From: Lumbricus terrestris
Taxonomy: Eukaryota > Annelida > Clitellata > Crassiclitellata > Lumbricidae
DNA: 64,000 bases
Assembly: GCA_949752735.1 (NCBI GenBank)
Contig: OX457036.1
Location: forward strand, 97,941,761-98,005,760
Direction: 5' to 3'
The position numbers and the translations under genes are program-made. Below the pieces are notes generated by a model that was not told the DNA's origin, did not search any database, and saw only the letters and a list, made by a program, of their open reading frames with translations. This document shows positions 11,546 through 22,348 of this stretch, in pieces (position 1 is the stretch's first letter; every line of letters starts with the position of its first letter).

Positions 11546-12312
11546 TTCAACAGGGGCTTCTATCCCCCTAAGCAGCCGGGCTCAATCCATCTTTCCTCCC
11601 CCTCTTCCTGGGTCGGCCTTCCCTCTCGGCAATATGTTATCTAGTCCATTCCTCTGGTGCATGAAGGTTTCTGAGATGGGGAGGATTTGGAGGAGGGATG
11701 CTGTCTTCCCCGTAAGAATTTTTTCAATTTACGCATTGCAATTTCAGCATTTTAAGCTACTATATTTCAGTGGAGGGATTGCTGAAAAGAGTGGTCTAGG
11801 ACTTAATAAATAGGCCTATACTTACAATAATGTTCTTGGAGTTTCCACATTGTAAGCCTAGACCTAATGGTACTAGCTGTTGACGATGTCATCCTAACAA
11901 AATTACTCTAACACTTCAGTGCTGATAAAAGAGTGGTCTGAGATTTCGATAAAAAATACTTATAATTACAATAATTTCTTTATTTAACAAGTTCAACAAC
12001 TCAGCTCTGCTGGTGATGGATTATACGATAATGAATAACTGCTAACGATAAAAACAATTATGACGGCTTATAGCCTATTTGCTGCAATTCAATCAGCTTA
12101 ATTTTTAGGGCCTATCTCTATTGCCCAAGACGGTCCTGAATTGCTGACCACGATACAATTAGCAGAAATTGTTACAAATGTTACACAAACCAGGTAGGAA
12201 CTACCAAAGTGCCAAAATTTGGTAGACATGATCAGTGTGCACTTCGAGAGGCGTGACATAAATTTATGGATCGAGTACAATGCAATAGAATGAAAATACA
12301 ATGTAGGCCTTC
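11546..12312. other. intergenic; fragment shared with 14.1 kb and 29.2 kb repeats
   Basis: Bases about 11546-11625 carry, in inverse orientation, the GGGATAGAAGCCCCTG motif found at about 14679 and 29310. Otherwise nothing recognised. Confidence 0.45.
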
Positions 12313-12365
12313 GTAATGTAGCGGACCTGCCTGGGCGCTAATTTTTTTGTAAAATTGCTCCTCTA

Positions 12366-13075
12366 CGTTTCCTTGTATGTTCTCTGTGTTCCCTTGTGTT
12401 CTATATGTTCCCTTATGTTCCCTATGTTCCTTTTATGTTCTGTTATCTTCCTTGATGTTCCCTATGTTCCTTTGATGTTCCTTCGTGTTCCCTATGTTCC
12501 CTTTGTTGTTCCCTTATGTTCCGTATGTTCCCTATGTTCCTATGTTCCCTCGTGTTCCCTTTGTTCCGCGTGTTCCCTATGTTCCTTTGATGTTCCCTCA
12601 TGTTCCGTATGTTCCGTATGTTCCCTTGATGTTTCCTTATGTTCCCTCGTGTTCCCTATGTTCCCTGATGTTCCCGCGCGTTCCCTTGATGTTCCCTCGT
12701 GTTTCGTATGTTCTGTTATGTTCCCTTGATGTTCCGTTATGTTCCCTTGATGTTCCCTCATATTCCCTTGTGTTCCGTATGTTCCCTCGTGTTCCATATG
12801 TTCCCTATGTTCCTTTGATGTTCCCTCATGTTCCGTGTGTTCCTATGTTCTGTATGTTCCTTGATGTTCCCTATGTTCCTTTGATGTTCCCTCATGTTCC
12901 CTTGATGTTCCCTTATGTTCCATATGTTCCTGATGTTCCCGATGTTCCCTATGTTCCTTCATGTTCCCTTACGTTCTTTATGTTCTCTCTTGTTCCTTAT
13001 GTTCTCTATGTTCCCTGATGTTCCCTCGTGTTCCCTATGTTCCCTTTGTTCCCGCGTGTTCCCTATGTTCCCCTC
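12366..13075. repeat. (ATGTTCCCT)n minisatellite inside the LTR
   Basis: About 710 bp of GTTCCCTAT/GTTCCTTTG/GTTCCCTCG words, mostly in multiples of three. This leaves frames open on both strands (VPYVPLMFP-type and EHEGT-type peptides). Not coding. Confidence 0.93.
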
Positions 13076-13089
13076 CGAGCCTGGTCGGC

Positions 13090-13098
13090 TATAAAAGG
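13090..13098 (+). promoter_or_regulatory. TATA box of the solo LTR
   Basis: TATAAAAGG in a GC-rich setting, followed by CAGTCGAC-rich sequence. It sits at the U3/R junction position of the inferred LTR. Confidence 0.6.
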
Positions 13099-13576
13099 AG
13101 CCGGAAGTCAACAGTCGACGGTCAGTGGAGTGCAGTCGACAGTGAAAGAAAGTGCAGTCGATCGAAGGTCAGTCAAGCGTTAGTCGTCACGTCGGTCAGT
13201 CGAACGTCGGCCAGTCAGTGAGTCGCAAGAACAGTCACGTCGCAGGCCAGTCAGTACAGCCAGTCGACACGTCGGTCGCCGGTCAGTCATACACCGTGAA
13301 GAACATTGACGTCGCTCCGACTTGCGGAACTGAATTGCGAAAGACACTTCAGTTGACATTTGGTTGCTGTATGAAGTTATTCGATAAGCGGACATTGTGC
13401 TGAAAACAGTGAAAGAACTTGCAGAACAGTACTGTATTGCGGCGGACACTTTGACACTCGGTTGCGGTTCGAAGTATTGTGTTTCAGACTGCGGCATTCG
13501 ATGAGCGGAAGTTACGTTCAGAACAGTGAAATATTGCGATTGAACTTACCGGAAGGATTATTTCAGTTTACTTCTT

Positions 13577-13582
13577 AATAAA
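13577..13582 (+). terminator. polyadenylation signal of the solo LTR
   Basis: AATAAA followed by GTTGTTC within 10 bases, about 130 bp before the LTR 3' end. Confidence 0.55.
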
Positions 13583-13714
13583 GTTGTTCATTATCTTCAA
13601 GTCTCCTGATAGACCATTAGGAGCCGTACCCTGCCTTACCACTAGAGGGAGAGAACGGTCCGGGAGCAACGTCATCCTGGTGCCAAGTTCGAACCCCCGG
13701 GTCCGCCACAGTAA

Positions 13715-14174
13715 TAATGATGTTGTTTTACTAAGTGTTCAAGGAACACAACATTTTGAAATTTGAATCTGAAATTTGAAATATAACACTGGAAAGAAGC
13801 CATTTTAGTTGTACAAAAGTAGTAGGCCTATTTGTACAAGTAGCTAGGCCAATTAATAATAAATCATATTCATTAGTCTTTAATAATTACGATTGTGTCA
13901 TATATTAAAATAGTAAATAATATTATTGCAATCACATAATCGTAAATTTGATTATGGTATATAATAACAGTTCATGTGATGCAAAAATGTAGATACTATA
14001 GCAAAAAACTATTAGCAAAATTTTCAAAATTTTCTGTGGGGGAAGTAATTTCTGGGGAGCTTCTCTAGAGATGCCTATAGATTGAACACTGTCCTCCATT
14101 CCCGGTTTCCCCCCCGACCGACGTGAGTTTTGGTTCTTTTCTTATCCCCACCTATTTTTCACTGGGCGCAAGCT
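13715..14174. other. AT-rich intergenic sequence and start of a dispersed repeat
   Basis: 13715-14040 shows nothing recognisable. 14115-14182 and 14662-14700 together match 29243-29325, so the MITE at 14183 split a pre-existing repeat. Confidence 0.55.
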
Positions 14175-14182
14175 GCGCCCAC

Positions 14183-14661
14183 CAAGGGCGGATACAGGAA
14201 TTTTCGATGGGGGGGCCAAAATTTTTGTCTTGTGAGACAGGAGAAAAATTGACCAATTTTCCGGGAAAAAAAATACCATTTCATCCGCCGAAAAAACTGA
14301 TGACCTTTTTTTTTTTTAGTCATCGACCAATTTTCCGGGAAAAAATACCATTTCATCCGCCGAAAAAACTGATGACCTTTTTTTTTTAGTCATCGACCAA
14401 TTTTCCGGTAAAAAGTACCATTTCATCCGCCGAAAAAACTGATGACTTTTTTTTTTTTTAGTCATCCATTAATTTTTCAGGAAAAGAAGATGCCATTCAT
14501 TTCAGAACGGGGGCCACGTCCCGTACGATTTTCTAATAGGGGGGCCAGATGTCCTGTTTTTCTCTCCCACTACATGTGTTTAAAACCAAATGGGGGGCCA
14601 CGTTCCATGCAATTTTTAAATGGGGGGCCATGGCCGGATTGGCCCCCTGGATCCGCCCCAG
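14183..14661. mobile_element. hAT-type MITE (CAGGGGCGGAT family) with perfect 8-bp TSD
   Basis: Left end CAAGGGCGGATACAGG, right end GGATCCGCCCCAG. TSD GCGCCCAC at 14175-14182 and 14662-14669. Interior contains three tandem units of about 70 bp. The insertion splits a repeat whose uninterrupted relative lies at about 29243-29325. Confidence 0.88.
14251..14465. repeat. three tandem ~70-bp units inside the MITE
   Basis: Units start at 14251, 14325 and 14395 with GACCAATTTTCCGG. Each ends in ACTGATGACC, a T tract of about 10, then AGTCATC. This forms a GATGAC/GTCATC hairpin around the T run. Confidence 0.9.
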
Positions 14662-14876
14662 GCGCCCACCATGTTTAGGGATAGAAGCCCCTGCGGTTCA
14701 ACTACGGATCTGCTATTAACACTTAAATGCACTTTAAAGTCCAACTATAGTGGTGACGACATACTGAATAACTTACAACTATTCGAGCATTTTTTTCATA
14801 ACCATGCTCTAAATGAAGCCTGGCGTCGAATATAAACCCATTGCAAAGAGTCACCTTCAAGAACTACTTCGGCTGG

Positions 14877-15181
14877 CAGGGGCGGATACAGAAATATTCG
14901 AAGGGCGCCAAAAATTTTGGTCCGGGGCAGGCAAAACAATTTTCTCTTTCACCGGAAAAACTGATGACCTTTTTAGTTATTAATTTTTTGGGGTCGAATT
15001 TGCCTTGAAATATGCACAATTCTCCAACAAATCTCATGACGTTTTTTAGTCATATCGCCGCAATTTCTGGAAAATATACCTAATGTAATGGATGGGCCTT
15101 TGTTCAAACGTAATGGGGGGCACGTTCACGGGCATTTGTGAATGAGGGGCCATGGCCGGTTTCCCCCTGAATCCGCCCCTG
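14877..15181. mobile_element. second CAGGGGCGGAT-family MITE with perfect 8-bp TSD
   Basis: CAGGGGCGGATACAG at the left and CTGAATCCGCCCCTG at the right. TSD TCGGCTGG at 14869-14876 and 15182-15189. 305 bp. It carries one degenerate copy of the ACTGATGACCTTTTT motif. Confidence 0.93.
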
Positions 15182-15304
15182 TCGGCTGGCATTATGATGA
15201 TTTTGGATTCAGATCGGTTCAGTGGTCAGATCGAATCATGTGGCGTCAGACAAGACTGGGAGACTAAGCTATCTTAGAAAATATGATCAAGTCAAAATAA
15301 TTAA

Positions 15305-16604
15305 CAGACATAGAATAGAATAGGCCCTAAAAATTATGCTACAAATGCACGTAAATTTGTAGCATAATATTTAAGGCAGTGGTTTTCAACCTTTTTCTAG
15401 TGGCGGAACCTTTTTCAAGCACTCATTGTCTCGCGGAACCCTCCGCATTTCACCTGTTCAGTGCTCCAAGATAAGCTTATGCATGCAGTTGTCACTTATA
15501 ATTAAATATTAATAATATTCAGTTTTAAACAGTTCAAGACTTTTAATGTGCGTTGTTTGCACTTCTGGTGCAGTATATAATAGTACATTAGAATTGCATG
15601 CCTTAGAATTCTACGGAGTCAACGAATACATTCAGTGCACAAAGCACTATCAGAGAATAGCTGCATTTCTGCTGCAAACCCTATTTCGCCAACTATCAAA
15701 CGGATAAAATATTGAAAATGGAAATTCGATGTATTCTAGATCAGTGCTCGACCAGCTCTTGTTATGTTATAAAGCGTCCTTCTTCAAAGTTATTGCAGAA
15801 TTATTTGTGCCTGGTTATTTATAGCGGGGCAGAGGGACCTCAGCCTGTATACATGGGAGTTTCAGCTTCGTTTGAAGGCAAATCCCCACTCCAACGCTGC
15901 AGGTTACATCCTTCGTCTCGTCTGAAATAGTGTCTCTGTCACTATAATCGACCATCTGATTCTTGTTTGACACATCTTGTGTGATGGTCGAATATAGTGC
16001 ATGAGCCTATCGGTTAAAAATTCGCGACGCAGGCTTAGGCTTTACAATTGCAAAACTTGGTAAATCCGATTCCTCTGAATCAAAAATTAACCACTATCTC
16101 TCCAATGTTAACTGGTCCAAAGAAAAATTAACCTAACCAGTCGTTGGTCTACAGTGCTGAACAGATTCTAATAGTAGGAAATTGTTAATAGAGCTTCCAC
16201 CTGAATAATTCAAAAAGCCAATTATAAAAAATTGTGTCTTAATGACACAGTTGAAGACGCAGGGCATCTAGGCATTATAGATTCCCATTTGATATAGCCT
16301 ACGATTCTTTTAAATGGCAAGACTAACGCGCAGATTCATTCATGGGGTCATCATATAGGCCTAATTATGTTGTAAAACAACACAAACAGTAATGCATTCG
16401 CGTAATAAAGTTATTTAAGTAAGAACGGCTTAAAGCTGTGAAATAATTCGACTGACTGTTGATGATTTTGTGATTTAATTTGATGTTATAAAATTTTATA
16501 TCAAACTGCAGCGGAACCCCTGGCCGACGCCCGCGGAACCCTGGGGTTCCGCGGAACCCCGGTTGAAAATCACTGATTTAAGGCCTATTCTATTCTATGT
16601 CTGA
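15305..16604. repeat. ~100-bp foldback (palindrome) split by a hAT element
   Basis: CAGACATAGAATAGAATAGG at about 15305 is the exact inverse of the sequence ending near 16604. Inner arms also pair: AAATTTGTAGCATAAT at 15352 against ATTATGCTACAAAT at 15333. Removing the hAT element and one TSD leaves a near-perfect hairpin of about 100 bp, itself probably a MITE. Confidence 0.8.
15377..16575. mobile_element. non-autonomous hAT element with perfect 8-bp TSD
   Basis: CAGTGGTTTTCAACC at the left and GGTTGAAAATCACTG at the right. TSD ATTTAAGG at 15369-15376 and 16576-16583. Both ends have GCGGAACC subterminal repeats. 1199 bp. A short open frame at 15712-15930 has no recognisable domain. Confidence 0.93.
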
Positions 16605-16657
16605 TAGATTTCCTATTATTTCGTATCGATAGATTAAAATAGAACTCGTTTCGTTAG

Positions 16658-17654
16658 CAGGTCCGCCGACAGAAATTACGGGCTCCTGGGCAGGAAAGTC
16701 ACGGGCCCTAAACTGTCTTCAGACTTTTTTATAGCAAATTTGAATATAAAAAAACAAATAGAAATAACAAAAGTGCGGTGCGGATTACGATAATGCACAT
16801 TTACGATTCCAATCAGTTCTTAAAATATTAAGAATTTAATTTTCAAATAAATAATTAAAAAAATTACGATATCGTGGTCTAATCAAAAAGCAACCCTTTC
16901 CGGATTTAACTTCAGCAAAAGCGTTTATGATATCCTGATATCCATTTTGTGATTTTTGTCTGGGAACCTTTAAAATGCACTTCGGAAATGCTCTTTTTAT
17001 CGCCTGGTAAATTGTCCGGATGTATTGAAGGACCGTTTCTTATGTTAAAGCCTAGTAATTCTATACGGTCTCAATCGTTTGTGTAGACAAGAGCACTGGA
17101 GGCAGAGTGCCAACATAAAACCAAGCCTTTTACAGTTTCTGTAATTTCAGTATTTTCGTAAGTCTAATTCAAAATGTCATTTCTTGGAATTATGATGCCA
17201 CACCAAAAACTTCATTTTCATCCATTCGGCTATGGTCATCATAAACCTTTAATTCACTCGAATCAACCGGTGTAAGAGTGATTTAGCCTACGGTCTCTGA
17301 TTTGTCTTCTTTTGAAATCAGACAACGCATAATAATTAGCAGAAGAGCGTTCTGAGACGAAAGTGAGCGTGTTCTTTGGAAAAAACCTGATTAGTATAAG
17401 GTAATGGACAGTTGCTTGAAAGTTGAAGCTTAAACAGTTATATACTTGTGTGATAGTATTATTAGGCTATTATTCAAAACGGCATAACTCCTGAGCTTTC
17501 TATAGGCTAAGTCACATAAGTGATTATAGGCTGGGCAGCCGCCCGCAATGAACATATGAAAATATTATAACCAGTGTAGCCCGGGCCCCTCCGGGCCCGT
17601 AAAAGTCGCCGGCCCCTGGGCAGTTGCACCCTTGCCCCCCTCTCGGCGGGCCTG
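16658..17654. mobile_element. hAT-like element, CAGGTCCGCCGA termini, degraded flanks
   Basis: Left end CAGGTCCGCCGACAG and right end CTCGGCGGGCCTG are inverted. Subterminal GGGCTCCTGGGCAG pairs with CCGGCCCCTGGGCAG. No clean TSD is seen (TTCGTTAG against GTTAAGTG). About 1 kb, no transposase frame. Confidence 0.65.
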
Positions 17655-17799
17655 GTTAAGTGGACCTGTTAATGTCATATCCAGTGATTGCGAGCGTCCC
17701 GGAATGGCAAGATCAAAAGTTGGCAACCCTAGCCTCAACTAGCAATCCAACTAATTTTTTTGCGAATTGATGTCTTGCATGTAGCCTTTTCAGCGTAGT

Positions 17800-18028
17800 A
17801 GCCTAGTTACAATCTTTGGTTGCATGTTTATGTCGTTATAACGCTTCAAAACTGTGCGTTTGCCGTTCTTATGCATTGCATTGCGTACCAGACTGCGAGA
17901 ACAGAACTGTAACGTACGGTGATTTGTGTACTGATGCATCTAAGCAGACTACAGTAACTGGTGACTCAGTGACTGTTAGCAAATATGACTGTGAGGAAGT
18001 CCGCATAATAGCTGACCCTCGTTTTGTA
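17800..18028 (+). CDS. possible Cys-rich exon, family unknown
   Basis: An open stretch encodes a Cys-containing peptide (CVCRSYALHCVPDCENR, later SKYDCEEVRIIADPRF) and is followed immediately by GTAAGTATA at 18029, an almost consensus splice donor. TTTTCAG near 17787-17793 could be the acceptor, though a short out-of-frame start region follows. No domain recognised and no paralogue in the window. This may be chance. Confidence 0.2.
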
Positions 18029-18376
18029 AGTATAGGCTGGTTTGTGACAGTGAACTTGATTTCGGACTTCGTTTGATTTAACTGAACAAGGATATATTAT
18101 TTGACAATATATGTTATGATTCTTAGGAAGAAGAAATTGTGGAGACTACCGCATACATGTATAGGTAATTTATGGAAACTTCTTAAGCTTGGTTGAATGT
18201 ATGATTCTATGTATCAATTACGTCCAACTCTTAGGTGATTTCATTCATCCACAGCTTGAGGCCATTAGGTTTAGTTTATATTATTTTTACATTAGTTTTC
18301 AAGGGGTTTGGTCTGCTAGGTCATTTCAACCTGTCCATGCTTTGTGCCAACTGAACTTATAGCTGTTCTCTGCTGT

Positions 18377-18419
18377 TCTTCGCCATGCAGTTGTCTGTTT
18401 GCCAACTGCATGGCGAAGA
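18377..18419. repeat. perfect 17-bp stem, 9-nt loop hairpin
   Basis: TCTTCGCCATGCAGTTG (18377-18393) is exactly inverted at 18403-18419. It stands alone in AT-rich sequence. Could be a structured RNA, a foldback remnant or chance. Confidence 0.8.
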
Positions 18420-18429
18420 TATTAGTAGA

Positions 18430-19272
18430 TATTCCATTGAGTGAGTGTGTGCAATGTACATGTAACTTTAATACTGAGCATGCTGAGTAAGTAAGTAAGT
18501 GTTTTCTTTATTATTCCACTTGCAAACGCACAGTCGACATAGAACATCATTATAATACATCGAAGTAATTATTGGTATTAAAACGTACAAATTAAATCAC
18601 AAGAATAACAAATGAATGAATGAATGTAGGCTACATATCACTTATCCAAATTTCACTAATTTTGAATACAACCAAAAATAATCGAAATTTAGAATTTAAG
18701 CAAAATGATAGCTACAAAAGATACAACTGAAGATGGCAGAACAACGTAATCAGAATGCAAGCGGAATGTAAGTAGGCCTAACATGTTAGAAAGCACAAGC
18801 TACTTGTAAAATGATTGTGGTGTTATGTAAGTCATACCACCTGCGAATATCGATACTTTATTGTTGTGAAAGCAAAGTAAAAATAATTATAAAGACGTTC
18901 AAACTACACATCAAAGAACCAGATTAACAGAATCCTTATCGTCTGCGGTCAATCGTAATTCACAAACTTCTGAAGCGCAGGGCACCACCTTCTTCAGGAG
19001 CACTACGATAAGTCAGAGGGGCAGATGGAAGGAGTTTCGAATCCGGTTCCTGATGGTCAGAAGAACAGAGAAGCAGTCAAGGCGGGTGTCAACAAGCCAA
19101 CAATTGAAAAGTTTTTAAAGTGAATTTAGAGCTGAAGATAGTCTCGATGACCTGCAAATTTTCATAAGAAGATAAAAAAGTTTCGCGAAAAAAATGCATA
19201 AAGTATCAAAGCCCTCCTGGGACAGACATACACACATCGCGACATCGCCACAGAATTCAAGTTTCCCTTATG
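18430..19272. other. unassigned intergenic sequence
   Basis: Short (GTAA)n at 18487-18500 and (AATG)n near 18611-18627. No gene or repeat family recognised. Confidence 0.5.
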
Positions 19273-19280
19273 GTTTAAGA

Positions 19281-20375
19281 CAGCGGTTCTCAACCTTTTC
19301 AGACTCACGGACCCCTTTCTAATTTTGGGTCTCGGTCACGGACCCCCCACTGAAATTTGGAGCATCTGGCGAATTATCGTGACTGTAGGTCTATGAATAT
19401 AAGCCATTATAATATTAGGCATATAGTTATGTTATAGACTATTTGCCCCTGCACTGCTGTAGTACAAGTTTATATAACTAGTAAGATTCTTTGAAATTTA
19501 TTACAAAAAACCTGTATTTTATTTTAATACAAGCATTGGGCATGCATATTCGACCACGTTCAAATTACCATATTAGAAGTTGAACTGATCCAGCAATGAT
19601 TGAATATTATGTCCGGAAATTAAATTAACAAATTTTAGTTGATTGATCTGTGCATTTCCTCACTTCAATGTGAATTCAAGCAATTGATCGAAATATGTCA
19701 AATTTAGGGCCAACCTACTACTATCCGTTTTGCACCAGAGATCAATTTTTTTAAAGCAGACACTTTATCACTAGGCCTAAGGGTGATTAGATTTATCTGC
19801 ATCACTTGCGTAGAGCAATTCAGCTAGTGTATTTAGCTGCTCAAAAATGCCAGCCAGGTAAGCCAAGGTTGAAACCCATAATTATGAGTTCCTATTCAAA
19901 TGAATTTCTGTGGCTGTGGTCTTTTTCTCCAAGAAACACTCAAAAGCATCCCGAAATCTAGAGAGTCTGTTACATACTTCCCCCTTGCAATGATAACCAG
20001 CGAACTTCGGCAGGCTTATACATCAGTAACTGTTCATGATTTCCATATCCCAGCATAATGTAACAAAAAACGAGAGTTTCGTGGACGTGCCTAGATGAAA
20101 TCAACCATTTTTATAGCCTGATCGAATATAGATTTCAGTCTGCACTCTAGCGATTGAAATAAACAGACCTATCTAAAACAGAAGAATTTGTCATAAATCA
20201 ATGTGGGCTATAGCTAGTTTCATGTCGCCGTTGAAAAGGAGAAATATTGAAAAATTGGCAAAAAGTTATGTTTCCATGTTTTCAATTAAGAAATATTTAA
20301 TTTTCAGGACTTGCTCGCGGACCCCCAGGCAGATGGTCGCGGACTCCCAGCGCGGACCCCCGGTTGAGAACCGAT
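19281..20375. mobile_element. non-autonomous hAT element, slightly eroded TSD
   Basis: CAGCGGTTCTCAACC at the left, GGTTGAGAACCGAT at the right. Subterminal CACGGACCCC and GCGGACCCCC repeats. Flanks GTTTAAGA (19273-19280) and GGTTAAGA (20376-20383) differ at one position. Same terminal type as the 15.4 and 49.2 kb elements. Confidence 0.85.
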
Positions 20376-20681
20376 GGTTAAGATATATATTATATACGTG
20401 TATATATATTAGAAAATTAGTCCACAAAAGTCAGAAATCATAACGAAAAGCGTTGAAGCAACGAATAAAATGGCAACATGGCTCCCGGTCGTTTACGTCG
20501 TCTGTTGTTTACCAACAGAAGTAGCAGATGTAACGAAAATAACACCAGCCAAAGTAGCAATAATAGTAGTAGTAACACAAATAGCAAAGACCGCGCTTCT
20601 GTCTCTGTCCTGCATTCAGTTCTGCAAACACAAAAACGCAATTTATACTGATGTAGCAATATCATACAGGTCTAACTTGAT

Positions 20682-20980
20682 CAAGGCCGTAGCCAGGATT
20701 TGATTTCGGGAGGTGTTTCACTCACCAATTTCCATTCCTAAAAAACTGATGACCTTTTTTTAGTCATCCAGTCGAAATCTTCCAAAAAGTCACCAATTTC
20801 CCTTCCCCCAAAAAACTGATGACCTTCTTTTTAGTCATCCGGTATATTTCGGGGGGTGTTTCATGGTTTTATTTCATGGTTTTTACAATCATGTGCTCGT
20901 AAATGCATTATATTATTTTTCACATTTTCCATTTCGGGGGGTGTTCAAACACCCAAAACACCCCCCTAGCTACGGCCTTG
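20682..20980. mobile_element. CAAGGCCGTAGC-family MITE with perfect 8-bp TSD
   Basis: CAAGGCCGTAGCCAGG at the left, CTAGCTACGGCCTTG at the right. TSD AACTTGAT at 20674-20681 and 20981-20988. Contains two copies of the ACTGATGACC-T tract-AGTCATCC motif, also present in the CAGGGGCGGAT MITEs. A second family member lies at 41286-41491. Confidence 0.95.
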
Positions 20981-21205
20981 AACTTGATATATTCTAGAAA
21001 TAGAATTCAGATTGCATTTTATTCGGGAACGATACACGACCAGGAGCGAAACCAGGGAAAGATTTCGGCGGATATCTAGGCCTATTTCGAAGGGTTTCTA
21101 ATGGATATGGTCGAAGATACACAAAATTTGTTGCGCAAATTTCGTAACTTATTTTATTGTTGGGGGTAAACAGGCTTATTACCCCCATGAAAAACAACTT
21201 TGTCC

Positions 21206-21440
21206 TTGTTTATCGTAATCGTAATCGTAATCGTAATCTCGAAACTTCTACAGCGCCCACAAAAGCCAAGTCGCGGGAACCAGCTTATTCACAGGCGCTC
21301 AATCAAAACAAAATCGATAGGCAGCGGGTCAAGTCCGGAGAGTCAGGCAGGCAGATAGATAGATGGACGGCTAAGGTGGGTGATGTTTAGAGTTGAAGTG
21401 GCGGGGGATGTAAGGAGAAGAAGAATCAGGATAGGATTTT
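21206..21440 (-). mobile_element. SINE-like repeat with (ATTACG)n tail, copy 1
   Basis: Reading minus, the sequence passes GAATAAGCTGGTTCCCGCG, GCGCTGTAGAAGTTTCGAG and ends in ATTACG repeats (21212-21238). A matching copy is at about 36805-37035. The tail form is typical of SINE/LINE 3' ends. No pol III boxes identified. Confidence 0.65.
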
Positions 21441-21497
21441 TGAAAGAGCAATGTTTTCAGTTTTGAGTGAAAGACCTGTGGGGAGATAGCATGATCT

Positions 21498-21531
<34 letters not shown>

Positions 21532-21874
21532 TTGACAGAGTGAGAGGCCATGGCAGAAAAGCATAGGCAGTTATGCACGTGCTCATGTACGGAAGCGACT
21601 CCGCGCGTCAGGTTTATGAGAATGAATTTGTTAATTGGACGTGTCTTTAACGTTTTCAATGCTCTCTCTCATGCTTCGCAATCAGTTCGATCCACCGCAT
21701 ACGACCTTCAAAGCTAGTTTTCACGTTGTCTGCTCTGTTCGATGAATCACAGTCGGCGGGCTCGTTAGGTAAAAATCGCCATGAAATTAATAATTCATTG
21801 GTTACAGTGGCGGTGCCATCATAGGTCGTGCCAACTCATTTGGCTTACTTATTTTATTTATGACCTGCTGATAA

Positions 21875-22348
21875 AAGTCTAAAGAAGATGCTGGAAAAGA
21901 ACATGGTCAAGACGATGATGTGGAGCGTAGTGTTGTGTGGATCGGAAACATGGACAACGAGAAAGGATGATATAAGAAGACTTGAGTCCTTCGAAGTCTG
22001 GATCTGACGCAGAATGGAAAGAGTCAGTTAGAAGGAGCACACGACGAATGATGAAATCTTACAGATGGTGGCAGAGAAAAGGTCCATGCTGGAGGACGGC
22101 AGAGAGAATGGATTGGCCGCATTATGAAGGGCGACACCATGATAAGAGACATCATCGTGCGCAGAATGGAAGAGGAAAAGACAAGAGGAAGACCAGGGAA
22201 TGACGCTATTGGATTGGATGATGTCAAAGGAAGGCTCTTACAGATTACAGAGAACTGAAGAGAGAGGCGCAATATAGAGATGAGTGGCGTCGATGGATAG
22301 GCTATATACGAGACTGCCTGAGGGCAAAGCACGAAAGAAGAAGTTAAG
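21875..22348 (+). pseudogene. decayed LINE reverse-transcriptase C-terminal fragment
   Basis: Translation in shifting frames recovers MMWSVVLCGSETWTTRKDD, then RRLESFEVWI and a degraded TNDEILQMV, the region downstream of the RT core in RTE/CR1-like LINEs. The end GGAT-GGCTATATACGAGACTGCC...GGGCAAAGCACGAAAGAAGAAG corresponds to the 3' tails at 25.4 and 28.7 kb. Stops and frameshifts are present. Same family as the copy at 27438-28214. Confidence 0.8.

Larger units (their letters stand above)
12317..13710 (+). mobile_element. solo LTR of a retrotransposon with internal minisatellite
   Basis: Begins TGTAGCGGACC and ends GGTCCGCCACA, a TG...CA terminus with an 11-bp nearly perfect inverted repeat. 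A 4-bp GTAA duplication flanks it at 12313-12316 and 13711-13714. Inside are a TATA box (13090-13098) and an AATAAA signal (13577-13582), in the order of an LTR U3-R-U5. No gag, pol or second LTR is adjacent, so it is a solo LTR. Length (1394 bp) is inflated by the TTCCC minisatellite. A Ty3/gypsy or BEL origin is possible but cannot be settled. Confidence 0.8.

Noticed and set aside
12355..13018. VPYVPLMFP-type repeat protein
   Set aside because: Arises from the TTCCC minisatellite inside the LTR. The opposite strand is also partly open.
16650..17662. 8-bp TSD for the CAGGTCCGCCGA element
   Set aside because: Flanks TTCGTTAG and GTTAAGTG do not match, so the element is called on termini only.
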